A stretch of DNA of 64,000 bases, taken from the NCBI RefSeq assembly GCF_000661915.1, contig NZ_CP007509.1, positions 186,001-250,000 on the forward strand, given 5' to 3'. The translations under genes and the position numbers were made by a program. This DNA is from Stutzerimonas decontaminans (GTDB lineage Bacteria > Pseudomonadota > Gammaproteobacteria > Pseudomonadales > Pseudomonadaceae). The notes under the pieces are model-generated. The model saw nothing but the letters and a program-made list of their open reading frames with translations, was not told where the DNA came from and searched no databases. This document shows positions 27,795-38,400 of the stretch, in pieces (positions within the stretch are counted from its first letter, which is position 1; every line of letters starts with the position of its first letter).

Positions 27795-28020
27795 GAACGA
27801 CTCCTGACCTGATGGCGGGCGACGTAGCGGTCGCCCCGTAGCCCCATGCTAGGCAGCCGCGGCGCAATTGATATTGGTCGAGAGAAGCAAAAGGGCAGGG
27901 CGAAAGGAGGAGATTCGCCGCGACACGAGTTGTCGCATGGCGGGTGCAAGCTGAAATCGCCGGCTCGCTCCAGTTCGGGGCGGGCTGTAACCTAGCGACT
28001 TCTGTTCACGCGGTGCGCCC

Positions 28021-31000
28021 ATGCTCAGCCTCTACCACGCTCCCGATCTGGAAACCCTCGGCGAACTGGCCACGCGCCTGCTCGCCCAGCCACTCGCCGA
28101 TCCCTTCGCTCCGGCGCTGGTGGTGGTACCGAGCCAGGGCATGGGGCGCTGGCTGACGCTTGAGCTGGCGCGCAAGCAGGGCATTGCCATGCAGCTGGAG
28201 ATTCAGCTGCCGGCCAAGTTCGTCTGGGACCTCAGCCGCACCGTACTGGGCAGCCTGCCGGAGCAATCGGCGTTCTCCCCGACGACCCTGACCTGGCGCC
28301 TCTATGGCTGGCTTTGCGAGCCGGCCAATCTCGAGCTGGCGCCGCGTCTGGCGCAGTACCTCGACGGCGGCGATGAGCGCCGGCGGCTGTCGCTGGCGGC
28401 GAAGATCGCCGACGTCTTTGACCAGTATCTGCTCTATCGCGACGACTGGCTGGCGGCCTGGGAACGTGGCGAAACCTTCGATCTCGGCCCGGACGAAGCC
28501 TGGCAGGCGCTGCTCTGGCGCGAACTGACCAAGGACGGCCACCCGCACCGCGCACGGCTGCTCGGCGATCTGCTACAGGGGCTCTACAGCGACGAACCCT
28601 TGCCCGGTCTGCCCGAGCGCTTGCTGGTGTTCGGCATCAGTAGCCTGCCGCCGCACCATCTGCGCGTGCTCGACGGCCTGGCGCGGCATATCGACGTAGT
28701 GGTCTGCGCACTCAACCCCAGCCGCGAGGCCTGGGGCGAGATTCGCGATATCCGCGAGCTGGCGCGCCAGCCCGAGAGTGGGGCTGACGATTGGTATCTC
28801 GACGTGGGTCATCCGCTGCTGGCCAGTCTCGGCAAGCAGGGCCGCGATTTCTTCGATTCCTTGTTCAGCCTGACCGCCAGCGAAGGCAGCCAGGAATTCG
28901 GCCTGTATTCCGAAGACGAAGACCTGCGCGATGACAGCCTGCTGCACGCGCTGCAGAACGACATCCTGCGCCTGCGCACCCGCCTGCCGGATGAGCGCAT
29001 CACGCTGGCCGAGGATGACCGTTCGCTGGAAGTGCATATCGCCCATTCGCCGCTGCGCGAGGTAGAGATCCTGCATGACCAGCTGCTGGCGCGTTTCGCC
29101 GCCAACCCGGCGCTGACGCCCGATCAGGTGGTGGTGCTGACCCCCGATATCGAGCGTTACGCGCCCTTCATCGAAGCCGTGTTCGCCCCGCGCGAGGGCA
29201 GTCCGCGGATTCCCTACAGCCTCGCCGACCGCAGCCTGCGCGCCGAAATGCCGCTGATCGAGGCCTTCCTCGAACTGCTGATGCTGGCGCAGAGCCGTTT
29301 CACCGCCGAGGAAGTCCTCGCCTGGCTGGAGCAGCCGGCCATTGCCCGGCGCGCCGGGATCGAAAGCGAAGACCTGCCGCTGCTGCGCGACTGGCTACGC
29401 GAAGCCGGCGTGCGTTGGGGCCGTGACGGCAGCCAGCGGGCCCGTCTCGGCCTGCCGGACGAGTCAGCCTTTACCTGGCGTCAGGGGCTGGACCGCCTGC
29501 TGCTGGGCTTTGCCGCGCCGCCGCAACTGGCTGGCGACCACGCGCCACTGCTCGGCGAGCACTGGCCGCTGGACGCACTGGAAGGCGCGCGCGGGCAGTT
29601 GCTCGGGCGGCTGGTGGAGTTCGTCGAACGCCTCGGCGTCTTGGCCGATCAGCTGGCGCGGCCGCGTCCGTTGGCCGAGTGGGCCGATGACCTGCAAATC
29701 CTGATCGACACCCTGTTCGACGAGCGCGAAGCCGGCGACACGCTGCTCTTGTTGTCCCAGGCCTGCGCGGCGTTGCGCGATCAGGCCCAGGCCGCCGACC
29801 TGACGCGGCCCATCGAACTGGAACTGGTGCACCAGCAGCTCAGCGCCGCCTTGCAGCAGGGCGGCGGCGCCTCGGGTTTTCTCACCGGTGCGGTGACCTT
29901 CTGCACCATGGTGCCGATGCGCAGTCTGCCGTTCCGCGTGGTTTGCCTGCTTGGCCTGGACGATGGCGCCTTCCCGCGGCGCACGCCGCCGTCGGGCTTC
30001 GACCTGATTGGCCGGCATCCGCGCCGTGGCGACCGTGCGCGGCGCCTGGACGATCGCTACCTGCTGCTGGAAACCCTGCTTTCGGCGCGCGAGGCGCTGT
30101 ACCTGTCCTATGTCGGCCGCGACCCGCGCGACAACGCCGTGCTGCCGCCTTCGGTGCTGCTCAGCGAAGTGCTGGAAGCGGTCGACATGACGGCGGTGCT
30201 GGCCGATGGCACGAAGCCGGTCAGTCAGCAGATCCTCGTTGCCCATCCATTGCAGCCCTTCTCGCCACGCAATTTCGGCGACGGGCTCTGCGCCGGTTTC
30301 TCTTCGCCCTGGTTTCGCGCCGCCGGGCGTCTGGCCGAGCCACCGCAGACCCAGCCGCAGCCGTTCGCCAGCCTGCTCGCAGAGCCCGACGAGGCCTGGC
30401 TGACCATCGAGCCGTCGCAGCTGTTGCAGTGCTTCCGCCATCCGGCGCGCTTCCTGCTGGAGCAGCGTCTCGGTTTGCGCCTCGCTGACGATCAGGAATC
30501 GCTCGCCAGTGATGAGCCGTTCGATCTGGAGATGCCGGCCTGGAACGGCCTGCGGCGCCTGTCGCTGCAGGCCATGGAGCACGGCTGGAGCGATGAAGAC
30601 GAACGGCGCATGGCCTGTGCCGCCGGCTGGCTGCCCACCGGTGAACTGGGCCAGGCGCTGTGGGGCAAGTTGCGCGGCCCGGTGCGTGCCTTTGCGCCGC
30701 GGCTATTCGAACTGCGCCCGGACGCGGTGCCCGAGCCGCTGCCGGTGGACATCACCCTGGCCGGCGTGCGCGTGCATGGCTGGCTGGACGGCGTAACCCC
30801 GGCCGGGCTGTTTGGCTGGAAGCTCGGCCGCCTCGGCGAATGGGACCTGCCACCATTCTGGCTGCGCCATCTGCTGCTCAACCTCTCCGCCACGCCCGGC
30901 ATCGAGCGCCACAGCCTGATGCTGTCGCCCGCCGGTGACTGGCAACTGGGGCCGCTGGCGAATGCCGCCGAGCTGCTCGAACCCTGGCTTGAGGCCTATC

Positions 31001-31290
31001 GCTGTGCGATTCGTGAACCGCTGCCGTTGCTGCCACGCAGCAGCCATGCCTTCGCCAAGGGTTATCGCAAGCCGAGCCGCGGCAGCGAACCGCTCGACTG
31101 CGCACGTAAACGCGCCCGTGAAGCCTGGCTCGGCGCCGAGTTCAGCCCCATCGCCGCCGAAGCCGAAGACCCCTGGAACATGCTGGCCTTCCGCGACCGC
31201 GATCCGCTGGACCAGCGTTTCGAAACCTTGGCGCAGGAATTGATCGGCCCTGCGCTCGATGCTCTGGCTGAAGACGAGGAGGAAGCATGA
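28021..31290 (+). CDS. recC: Exodeoxyribonuclease V subunit gamma (RecC)
   Basis: A 1089-residue protein, close to the E. coli RecC length (1122). It starts MLSLYHAPDLETLGELATRLL and shows the degenerate helicase-like fold with VVVPSQGMGRWL near residue 36 and GAVTFCTMVPMRSLPFRVVCLLGLDDGAFPR near 625-655, both characteristic of RecC. RecC holds the RecB and RecD motors, splits the duplex and reads the Chi sequence. The gene overlaps recB by 4 bases (ATGA), so the complex subunits are made together. This C-B-D order is the Pseudomonas arrangement. Confidence 0.95.
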   Translation: MLSLYHAPDLETLGELATRLLAQPLADPFAPALVVVPSQGMGRWLTLELARKQGIAMQLEIQLPAKFVWDLSRTVLGSLPEQSAFSPTTLTWRLYGWLCEPANLELAPRLAQYLDGGDERRRLSLAAKIADVFDQYLLYRDDWLAAWERGETFDLGPDEAWQALLWRELTKDGHPHRARLLGDLLQGLYSDEPLPGLPERLLVFGISSLPPHHLRVLDGLARHIDVVVCALNPSREAWGEIRDIRELARQPESGADDWYLDVGHPLLASLGKQGRDFFDSLFSLTASEGSQEFGLYSEDEDLRDDSLLHALQNDILRLRTRLPDERITLAEDDRSLEVHIAHSPLREVEILHDQLLARFAANPALTPDQVVVLTPDIERYAPFIEAVFAPREGSPRIPYSLADRSLRAEMPLIEAFLELLMLAQSRFTAEEVLAWLEQPAIARRAGIESEDLPLLRDWLREAGVRWGRDGSQRARLGLPDESAFTWRQGLDRLLLGFAAPPQLAGDHAPLLGEHWPLDALEGARGQLLGRLVEFVERLGVLADQLARPRPLAEWADDLQILIDTLFDEREAGDTLLLLSQACAALRDQAQAADLTRPIELELVHQQLSAALQQGGGASGFLTGAVTFCTMVPMRSLPFRVVCLLGLDDGAFPRRTPPSGFDLIGRHPRRGDRARRLDDRYLLLETLLSAREALYLSYVGRDPRDNAVLPPSVLLSEVLEAVDMTAVLADGTKPVSQQILVAHPLQPFSPRNFGDGLCAGFSSPWFRAAGRLAEPPQTQPQPFASLLAEPDEAWLTIEPSQLLQCFRHPARFLLEQRLGLRLADDQESLASDEPFDLEMPAWNGLRRLSLQAMEHGWSDEDERRMACAAGWLPTGELGQALWGKLRGPVRAFAPRLFELRPDAVPEPLPVDITLAGVRVHGWLDGVTPAGLFGWKLGRLGEWDLPPFWLRHLLLNLSATPGIERHSLMLSPAGDWQLGPLANAAELLEPWLEAYRCAIREPLPLLPRSSHAFAKGYRKPSRGSEPLDCARKRAREAWLGAEFSPIAAEAEDPWNMLAFRDRDPLDQRFETLAQELIGPALDALAEDEEEA

Positions 31291-34200
31291 AACTCGACCT
31301 GCTCGATTCGCCCTTCGACGGCCGCTCGCTGATCGAAGCCAGCGCCGGCACCGGCAAGACCTGGACGCTCACCGCGCTGTATGCGCGTCTGCTGCTGGAG
31401 CGGCAGTTGTCGGTGGGGCAGATTTTGGTGGTCACCTACACCACCGCTGCCACCGCCGAGCTGCGCGAACGCATCCGCGCGCGCCTGGCCGATCTGCTGG
31501 CGGTTTATGACGGCACGCCGAGCACCGATGACTTCCTCAACCGCCTGCATGCGCGCTACCCGGATGAACCCTCGCGCCGCCGGCTGTTGCTGGCCGTGCA
31601 TGGCTTCGACGAGGCTGCGATCTTCACCATCCACGGCTTCTGCCAGCGCGCCCTGCAGGATGCCGCCTTCGAGGCCGGTGGCGATTTCGACAGCGAGCTG
31701 ACCGCCGATGACCGCGAGATCATCGACGCGCTGCTCGCCGACGCCTGGCGCAGCGAATTGGCTGATGCCGACCCGGCTTGGGCGCGCTTTCTGGCGAAGA
31801 GCCGGATCACGCCGGTGTGGTTACGTCAGCGCTTGCGCAGTCACCTGGGCAAGCCCTATCTGCGGGTCGAGCCGCAGGGTGCGCCGGTCGCCGCTGATCT
31901 GCGCCCGGTAGAAGCCGCCTGGCAGCGCGCCGCCGATTTGTGGAAGAGAGCTGGCAGCGCCTGGGTCGCCGAGCTGCTGGCCCATGGAGGACTCAGCCAG
32001 AGCACCCACAAAAGCATCAAATTTGCGCCCTGGCAGATGGATTTGGATGCCTATTTCGCCGATCCGGCGGTGATGTTCGACCTGCCCGAGGGTGCCGCCA
32101 AGTTCGGTGTCCGCGCGCTGACCAAAGCGTGCAAGAAGGGCCATGACGCGCCGGTCTGCGAGCTGGCCCATGCACTGGACGAGCTGGCCGATCAGGTCGC
32201 CGAGGCGCTGCCGGCCGGCAAGCAACGGCTGATCGCCCTGCAGGTGGCGCTGCTGGAACGGCTCAACCGCGAGCTGCCGGAGCGCAAGGCGGCGCAGCGG
32301 CTATTGGCCTTCGATGATTTGCTCAATCGTCTGGATCAAGCGCTGCAAGGTCCGGTCGGCGAAGACCTGGCGGCCTCGTTGCGCGCCACCTACCCGCTGG
32401 CGCTGATCGACGAGTTCCAGGATACCGATCCGATCCAGTACGCCATCTTCAACCGCATCTATGCCAAGGCCAGCGAGGCGTCGCTGTGTTTCGTCGGCGA
32501 TCCCAAACAGGCGATCTACGCCTTCCGCGGCGCAGATTTGGCGACTTACATGACCGCCAAGCAACAGGCTGATCGCGAGCCGTTCAACCTGCCGACCAAT
32601 TACCGTTCGACCCCCGAGCTGATCGCCGCGCTGAACCAGCTGTTCGACCATCCGCAGCCGTTCGCCCAACCTGACCTGCGCTACCCGCCGGTGGGCGCCG
32701 CCGACAAGCCGCGGGCCAAGCTGCGTCTGCTGGAAGAGGGCGAGGCGGCGCCGCTGTCGCTGGTCTGGTTTGGCGACGATCCGCTTGGGAAGGGCGAAGC
32801 TGCACAGCTGGCGGCGAGCGACACCGCACGGCGTATCGCCCTGCAACTGGCAGGCGCCGCCGAAGGACGTGCTGGTTTCGACAAGGACGGCGAGTTCACA
32901 CCGCTCAAGGGTGGCGATATCGCCGTGCTGGTGGCCAACCACCGCCAGGCCGGGATGATCGCCGATGAACTGGCCGCACGCGGTGTGTCCAGCGTGCGCC
33001 GTGGGCGCGACAGCGTCTGGCGCAGCGAAGACGCGGCTGAGCTGGCCGCGGTGCTCGCCGCCTACGCCGAACCCGGCCGCGAAGGCTTGCTGCGCTATGC
33101 GCTGGCCACGCGCCTGCTGGGCCGCAGCGCCGCCGACCTTGCCCGCTGCCAGGACGATCAGCAGCAGTGGGACGCCGAACGCGAGGCCGCCGAGCGCTAT
33201 CACCAGCTCTGGCAGCAACAGGGTTTCATGCGCGTGTTCCGTGCCTGGCTCGACGAGCAGGCGGTGGCCGAACGGCTGCTGGCGCGGGTCGATGGCGAAC
33301 GCCGGCTGACCAACCTGCTTCACCTCGGTGAACTGTTGCAAGCCGAAAGCCTGCTGCGGCCGGGGTTGGAACCGCTGCTGGCCTGGTTCAATGCCCAGCG
33401 CGGCAGCGAAGGCGCGGGTGAGGAAGCCTTGCTGCGCCTGGAAAGCGATGCCGAGCGGGTGCAGATCGTCACCATCCACACCAGCAAGGGCCTGGAATAT
33501 CCGCTGGTGTTCTGTCCCTTCCTCTGGGACGGCAAGCTGCTCGGCAAGAACCGCGACAGCGCCCGTTGCCACGACGCCGACGGTCAGCCGCTGCTGGATC
33601 TTGGCAGCGGCGAGCTGGAGGACAACCTAGAGCGCGCGCGCCAGGAAGTCTTCGCCGAGCAGCTGCGCCTGGCCTATGTCGCGCTGACCCGCGCCCGTGA
33701 CCGGCTCTGGCTGCATTGGGGGCCGGTCAATCTGTGCAAACCGAAGAAGGACGGCAGCCTGGCCGATGAGGGCCTGCACAGCAGTGCCCTGGCCTGGCTG
33801 CTGCATGGGCGTGAACTCCCAGGTGAACAACCGCTGAGCGAGCTGGGCAACTACCTGGCTGACTTCAACGGCGGCAGCCTGCGCCTGGCCATCGAGCGAC
33901 TGGTGCAGGGTAGCAACGGCCATATGGCCTGTCTGCCGCTGGAACCGCGCGAAGCCAGCGCTCAGGGACCGGGCCGAGCGACCGCACCAGAGCAGCTGTC
34001 GCAGCTCAATCGCAGCCTGCACAGCGCCTGGCGCATCGGCAGCTTCTCCGGACTGGCCGCCGGCATGCACATGGAAGCGCCGGACCGCGACGCCCTGGCC
34101 ATTCCCGATGCCGGCGAGCCGGGCAGCGGCTTCTTCGCGTTCCCCCGTGGCGCCCGCGCCGGTACTTGCCTGCACGCGATCCTCGAAGATTGGGCGCGCG

Positions 34201-34835
34201 GCAAAGGCGAGCTGGATGCGCTGGTCGAACCTGCGCTGCAAGCCTACGGGCTGCCGCTGGAGTGGCAGGAGATCGCCACGGCGCATCTGCAAAAGGTGCT
34301 GGAAACCGATATGGATGGCACTGGCCTGACCCTCGCCGCGTTGCAGTCGGCCAGACGCCTGCCGGAACTGGGCTTCACCTTCCCGGTGCGGGATCTGGAC
34401 GTGGTGCGCCTGCGCGCCTTGCTGACCGACCCGGCCAACGGGCTGGCCGCACCGCTGCGCGAGGCCGCAGCGCGGCTCGAGTTCGACAGCCTAAAGGGCT
34501 TTCTCAAAGGCTTTATCGACCTGACCTTCGAGCACAACGGCCGCTGGTATATCGCCGACTACAAATCCAACTGGCTAGGTCCGGATGCCAGCTACTACGG
34601 CGGCGAGCGGCTGCTGCAGGCCCTGGCCGGCGAGCACTACTACCTGCAATACCTGATCTATCTGGTCGCCCTGCGGCGCTTCCTGCGCCAGCGCCTGGCG
34701 GATTTCCGCGACGAGCAGCTGGGCGGTGCCTTCTACCTGTTCCTGCGCGGCATGCCGGAGGCCGGAGTGTATTTCGCCCGGCCGGACGATGCGTTGCTCG
34801 ATGCGCTGGATCGGTTGTTCGAGGAGGGGCGTTGA
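31287..34835 (+). CDS. recB: Exodeoxyribonuclease V subunit beta (RecB)
   Basis: A 1182-residue helicase-nuclease. Walker A is ASAGTGKTW (about residues 15-23), the DEXQ-type box is LIDEFQDTDPIQY (about 372-384) and helicase motif V/VI elements include VTIHTSKGLEYPLVFCPF and LAYVALTRARDRLWLHW. The C-terminal nuclease domain ends with FIDLTFEHNG and DYKSNWLG near residues 1075-1095, the metal-binding motif that cuts DNA. It acts in double-strand-break repair and degradation of foreign linear DNA. It overlaps recC and precedes recD by 70 bases. Confidence 0.96.
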   Translation: MKLDLLDSPFDGRSLIEASAGTGKTWTLTALYARLLLERQLSVGQILVVTYTTAATAELRERIRARLADLLAVYDGTPSTDDFLNRLHARYPDEPSRRRLLLAVHGFDEAAIFTIHGFCQRALQDAAFEAGGDFDSELTADDREIIDALLADAWRSELADADPAWARFLAKSRITPVWLRQRLRSHLGKPYLRVEPQGAPVAADLRPVEAAWQRAADLWKRAGSAWVAELLAHGGLSQSTHKSIKFAPWQMDLDAYFADPAVMFDLPEGAAKFGVRALTKACKKGHDAPVCELAHALDELADQVAEALPAGKQRLIALQVALLERLNRELPERKAAQRLLAFDDLLNRLDQALQGPVGEDLAASLRATYPLALIDEFQDTDPIQYAIFNRIYAKASEASLCFVGDPKQAIYAFRGADLATYMTAKQQADREPFNLPTNYRSTPELIAALNQLFDHPQPFAQPDLRYPPVGAADKPRAKLRLLEEGEAAPLSLVWFGDDPLGKGEAAQLAASDTARRIALQLAGAAEGRAGFDKDGEFTPLKGGDIAVLVANHRQAGMIADELAARGVSSVRRGRDSVWRSEDAAELAAVLAAYAEPGREGLLRYALATRLLGRSAADLARCQDDQQQWDAEREAAERYHQLWQQQGFMRVFRAWLDEQAVAERLLARVDGERRLTNLLHLGELLQAESLLRPGLEPLLAWFNAQRGSEGAGEEALLRLESDAERVQIVTIHTSKGLEYPLVFCPFLWDGKLLGKNRDSARCHDADGQPLLDLGSGELEDNLERARQEVFAEQLRLAYVALTRARDRLWLHWGPVNLCKPKKDGSLADEGLHSSALAWLLHGRELPGEQPLSELGNYLADFNGGSLRLAIERLVQGSNGHMACLPLEPREASAQGPGRATAPEQLSQLNRSLHSAWRIGSFSGLAAGMHMEAPDRDALAIPDAGEPGSGFFAFPRGARAGTCLHAILEDWARGKGELDALVEPALQAYGLPLEWQEIATAHLQKVLETDMDGTGLTLAALQSARRLPELGFTFPVRDLDVVRLRALLTDPANGLAAPLREAAARLEFDSLKGFLKGFIDLTFEHNGRWYIADYKSNWLGPDASYYGGERLLQALAGEHYYLQYLIYLVALRRFLRQRLADFRDEQLGGAFYLFLRGMPEAGVYFARPDDALLDALDRLFEEGR

Positions 34836-34905
34836 TGACGCGGTTTAGCGGTCTTGACCGCGGATGTGGGCTTAGCGGCGCCTTCATGCATTTCAGGAGC
34901 GACAT

Positions 34906-36753
34906 ATGACCCTTGCCGATCTGCCCCTCGGCCCACTGGAGCGCGCCTTCGTCGCCAGCCTGCAGCGCCTCGACCCGCATGCGTCCGAGCCGGTGCTGCT
35001 CGCCGCCGCGCTGTGCTGTGAAGCCCTGTCCTCCGGCGATGTCTGCCTGCCGCTGGGTCGGTTAGCCGGCAAGCGGCCATGGCCGGATCAGGATTTCAAC
35101 CTGCCGCCGCTTGCGACCTGGCGAGCGCAGCTGGAAGCCTCAGCGCTGATCGGTGCGCCGGGGGATTACGCACCGCTGATTCTGGTCGGAGAGCGGCTCT
35201 ACCTCGCCCGGTACCAGGCTTACGAGCAACAACTGGCTGAGCAGCTGCTGGCTCGTGCAGCGGACGCACCCGATGTCGACGAGGCTCAGCTGAGCGACAG
35301 CCTGGCGCGCTTGTTCGCCTTCAATCAGCAAAGCCCTGACTGGCAACGGTTGGCCGCGGCCCAGGCGGTACGCCGGCGCCTGGCGGTGATCTCCGGCGGT
35401 CCCGGCACCGGCAAGACCACCACCGTGGTGCGGTTGCTGGCGGCATTGCTGGAACAGCCTGGCGACGAACGCCTTGCCATCGGCCTCGCGGCGCCCACCG
35501 GCAAGGCGGCGGCGCGCATGGCCGAAGCGATTCGCAACGCCAAGGCCGAGCTGCCGGTCAGCGATGCGGTGAAGGAGGCCCTGCCGGACGAGGCGCGTAC
35601 CCTGCATCGGCTGCTCGGCAGCCGCGGCGACAGCCCCAAGGTGCGCCATGATGCAGCCAACCCGCTGGCGCTGGACGTACTGGTCGTCGACGAAGCATCG
35701 ATGGTCGATCTGGCGCTGATGGCCAAGCTGGTCGCTGCGCTGCCACCGAAGGCACGGCTGATCCTGCTCGGCGACAAGGACCAGCTGGCCGCCGTGGAAG
35801 CCGGCGCGGTGTTCGCCGAACTCTGCGAAGGGCGCGGTTTCGATAGCCAAGCCGCCGCCGATCTGCAACGCCTCACCGGGCAGAACGTACCGGTCGAGAC
35901 GCCGCGCTCGCGCCTCGGCGATGCGGTGGTGCTGCTCACCCACAGCCACCGCTTCGCCGGCGATAGCGGTATCGGCGAACTGGCGCGGCGGATCAACGCT
36001 GGCGATGCCAAGGGCACCGTCGCATTGCTGCAGGAAGGCCGTGCAGACCTCGCCTGGAACGCAATGCCCAGCCCGACCGCGTTGATTGAGAGGCTGGAAC
36101 AGGGTTACGCACCTTACCTGCAGGCCGCACGCCAGGCCAATCCGTCCGCCGCATTCGAGGCCTTCAACGGTTTCCGCGCGCTGACCGCCCAGCGCGAAGG
36201 CGCCTTTGGCGTCACCGGCATCAACGAGGCGCTGGAAGCCCGCTTCAAGCGTCGCCTCAGCGTGCCGGCGCGCGAACGCTGGTATCCCGGCCGCGCGGTG
36301 ATGGTCCGGCAGAACGATTACGCCCTCGGTCTGTTCAACGGCGATATCGGCCTTTGTCTAAAAACCGAGCAGGGACTGCGGGTGTTCTTCGAGGGCGACG
36401 AGGGTTACCGCGGCTTCGCCCCGGCGCGTCTGCCGAGCCATGACAGTGCCTTCGCCATGACCGTGCACAAAAGCCAGGGCTCGGAATTCGCCGAAGTGCT
36501 GCTGGCGCTGCCCGAGCAACCCAGCCCGCTGCTGACGCGCTCGCTGTTCTATACCGGTATCACCCGCGCCAAACGCAAGGTGGAGATCTGGGCACTGCCG
36601 GCGCGTCTGGCCGAGGCAGTCAATACTCGCGCCGAGCGCGCCGCGGGTTTGGCCGAGCGACTGGCGCTTCCCTGCGTGCCGGTCAGGCCTGTCGAGGCAT
36701 TGCCGGCGGCGAAGCCAGATGAGCCTAAAGGCGATCAGCTCAGCCTGTTCTGA
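34906..36753 (+). CDS. recD: Exodeoxyribonuclease V subunit alpha (RecD)
   Basis: A 615-residue 5'-3' helicase, the fast motor of RecBCD. Walker A is GGPGTGKTTT (about residue 164), the Walker B/DEAS box is LVVDEASMVD near 262-271, and the C-terminal UvrD-like motif reads AMTVHKSQGSEFAEV followed by LFYTGITRAKRKVEIW. Length equals E. coli RecD (608). A ribosome site (AGGAG) lies 9 bases before the ATG. The 70-base spacer after recB has no clear hairpin, so a single recCBD transcript is likely. Confidence 0.95.
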   Translation: MTLADLPLGPLERAFVASLQRLDPHASEPVLLAAALCCEALSSGDVCLPLGRLAGKRPWPDQDFNLPPLATWRAQLEASALIGAPGDYAPLILVGERLYLARYQAYEQQLAEQLLARAADAPDVDEAQLSDSLARLFAFNQQSPDWQRLAAAQAVRRRLAVISGGPGTGKTTTVVRLLAALLEQPGDERLAIGLAAPTGKAAARMAEAIRNAKAELPVSDAVKEALPDEARTLHRLLGSRGDSPKVRHDAANPLALDVLVVDEASMVDLALMAKLVAALPPKARLILLGDKDQLAAVEAGAVFAELCEGRGFDSQAAADLQRLTGQNVPVETPRSRLGDAVVLLTHSHRFAGDSGIGELARRINAGDAKGTVALLQEGRADLAWNAMPSPTALIERLEQGYAPYLQAARQANPSAAFEAFNGFRALTAQREGAFGVTGINEALEARFKRRLSVPARERWYPGRAVMVRQNDYALGLFNGDIGLCLKTEQGLRVFFEGDEGYRGFAPARLPSHDSAFAMTVHKSQGSEFAEVLLALPEQPSPLLTRSLFYTGITRAKRKVEIWALPARLAEAVNTRAERAAGLAERLALPCVPVRPVEALPAAKPDEPKGDQLSLF

Positions 36754-36883
36754 ACCGTGCGCGGCTGCTCGAAGCCGGCACGTTCGCTGCTCATCGCCGC
36801 CTGTTTCGTGAAGCGGTTGTGCGTATGGTGGTCGGAATTCTGTTCCGATGCGCTTTCGCCTAAAGCCGACACCGGGACTTGCG

Positions 36884-37327
36884 ATGAGAACTTTCTTCCT
36901 TCTGCTATGGGGCCTGCTCAGCCTGACCATCAGTACCGCGGCGTTGCGTGAGCTCTGGATCGCGCCCTCCGTGGCCAGCGGTTTCGCTCTGCTGCTGGTG
37001 GTTTATTACATCGTCTGCTTTTTCCAGCTGATTCGGGCCGCCTACCTGCCATGGGGGCTGTTGGGCGCGTACCGGCGTAGCGGCTACTGGCTGTGCCTGA
37101 TCCTGCTGCCGCTGACGTTGATTCCCCTGCATGCCGCCTATCAGATCTGGGAGCAGGGCGGCTACGTGGCAGTCGAGGCCTCGTTGCTCACGGAGTGGCT
37201 GCACCTGCTGCTCGGTTGGCTGCAGGATGCTCTCGGTTATCTCGGTCCGCTGCTGGTGCTCGGCGCATTGGGCGTCGGTATGGCGCTGATGCTGCTGCGT
37301 CTCTTGCGCGGTCAGGTCGCGCGCTGA
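36884..37327 (+). CDS. Small membrane protein of unknown function
   Basis: A 147-residue protein (159 if the ATG at 36848 is used) with four strongly hydrophobic segments (about residues 3-25, 30-50, 65-85 and 110-140 of the shorter form). I do not recognise the family. The shorter start was chosen because it begins directly with a membrane segment; neither start has a strong ribosome site. It follows recD by about 130 bases and converges on the AEC transporter, whose stop is the next base. Coding is supported by even codon use and hydrophobic periodicity. Confidence 0.6.
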   Translation: MRTFFLLLWGLLSLTISTAALRELWIAPSVASGFALLLVVYYIVCFFQLIRAAYLPWGLLGAYRRSGYWLCLILLPLTLIPLHAAYQIWEQGGYVAVEASLLTEWLHLLLGWLQDALGYLGPLLVLGALGVGMALMLLRLLRGQVAR

Positions 37328-38251
37328 TCAGCCATTCAGCAACGTCAGCACCAGCGGCAGGCTGGCCGCGGCGAGCAGCGTCTGCAGGGTGATGATGCCG
37401 GCCATCAGATGGCTGTCGCCGCCGAGCTGGCGAGTCAGCACATAGGCGGTCGGGGCGGTGGGCAGGGCGAAGAACAGCACCAGGATGGTCGTCTCCATTT
37501 CCGGCAGGCCGAGTACCCGCGCCACGCCATAGGCCAGCAGCGGCACGATCAGTAGGCGCGCGGCGCTGTTCCAGCCTAGCGCCGGAATTTCACCACTCAA
37601 TTCCTGCGGTTTCAGTGCCGCGCCGACGCAGAGCAGGCCCAACGGCAGGCTGGCGGCGGCCAGCAGGCTTAGCAGTCGGTCGGTGCCGCCCGGCAAGCCC
37701 AGCCCTGACAGGTTCACCAACGCACCGGCGACGCAGGCGAGAATCAGCGGGTTCTTGGCGATGGGCAGCAGCAGGCCGCGCACGCTGACACCACGCTCGG
37801 CGGTCAGCGCCCAGACCGACATGACGTTCACTGTCGGCACCATCAGGGCCAGCATCAGTGCGGCCAACGCCAGGCCTTCCTTGCCGAACAGGCTGCCGAC
37901 AGCCGCCAGGCCCAGGTAGGTATTGAAGCGCAGCGTGCCCTGGGTGATGGCGCCGAAGCGGCCGGCAGGCCAGCCGCGCAGTCGCTTCATTACCAGCAAG
38001 GCAATCCAGGCCAGGCCAAGGCCGAGCATCACCGCGCCAGCCAGCTGCGGCAGCGCAGGGTTGTCCAGCGGTGCGGTGGCCAGGCTGCTGAACAGCAGGG
38101 CAGGAAAGAGGACGAAGTAGTTGATGCGTTCGGCGCCTGGCCAGAATTCCTCGCTGGGAAAGGCGCGCAGACGCAGGAAATAGCCAGCAACGATCAGCGC
38201 GAACAGGGGCCAGAGGGCCAGCAGAAGGGTAGTCACGGATACATCCAACAA
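37328..38251 (-). CDS. AEC (auxin efflux carrier) family transporter
   Basis: A 307-residue inner-membrane protein with about ten helices in two five-helix halves, typical of the AEC/BART family. The motif GTLRFNTYLGLAAVG in helix 4 and ALPTAPTAYVLTRQLGGD near the end are family signatures. Bacterial members transport malonate, malate or related solutes, or are uncharacterised; the substrate here is open. It stands alone, convergent with the small membrane protein and divergent from the third diguanylate cyclase. Confidence 0.88.
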   Translation of the reverse strand: MLDVSVTTLLLALWPLFALIVAGYFLRLRAFPSEEFWPGAERINYFVLFPALLFSSLATAPLDNPALPQLAGAVMLGLGLAWIALLVMKRLRGWPAGRFGAITQGTLRFNTYLGLAAVGSLFGKEGLALAALMLALMVPTVNVMSVWALTAERGVSVRGLLLPIAKNPLILACVAGALVNLSGLGLPGGTDRLLSLLAAASLPLGLLCVGAALKPQELSGEIPALGWNSAARLLIVPLLAYGVARVLGLPEMETTILVLFFALPTAPTAYVLTRQLGGDSHLMAGIITLQTLLAAASLPLVLTLLNG

Positions 38252-38400
38252 TGCATGTCAGCCGATCTTCGGTGCTGGAAACGCCCAGCGCAAGTCTTGT
38301 GTCCAATCAGCCGTTCACCTCGTGCCGCTACGCTGGTCGGGCTAAAATCCGTCAGTAGTGGCGCGGTGATATCATTCGTGCCCTGACCCGCGAGCTGCCG

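Noticed and set aside
31287..34835. RecBCD cluster considered as a possible phage-defence island
   Set aside because: It is the ordinary chromosomal repair operon in normal Pseudomonas order; no defence genes, integrase or repeats flank it.
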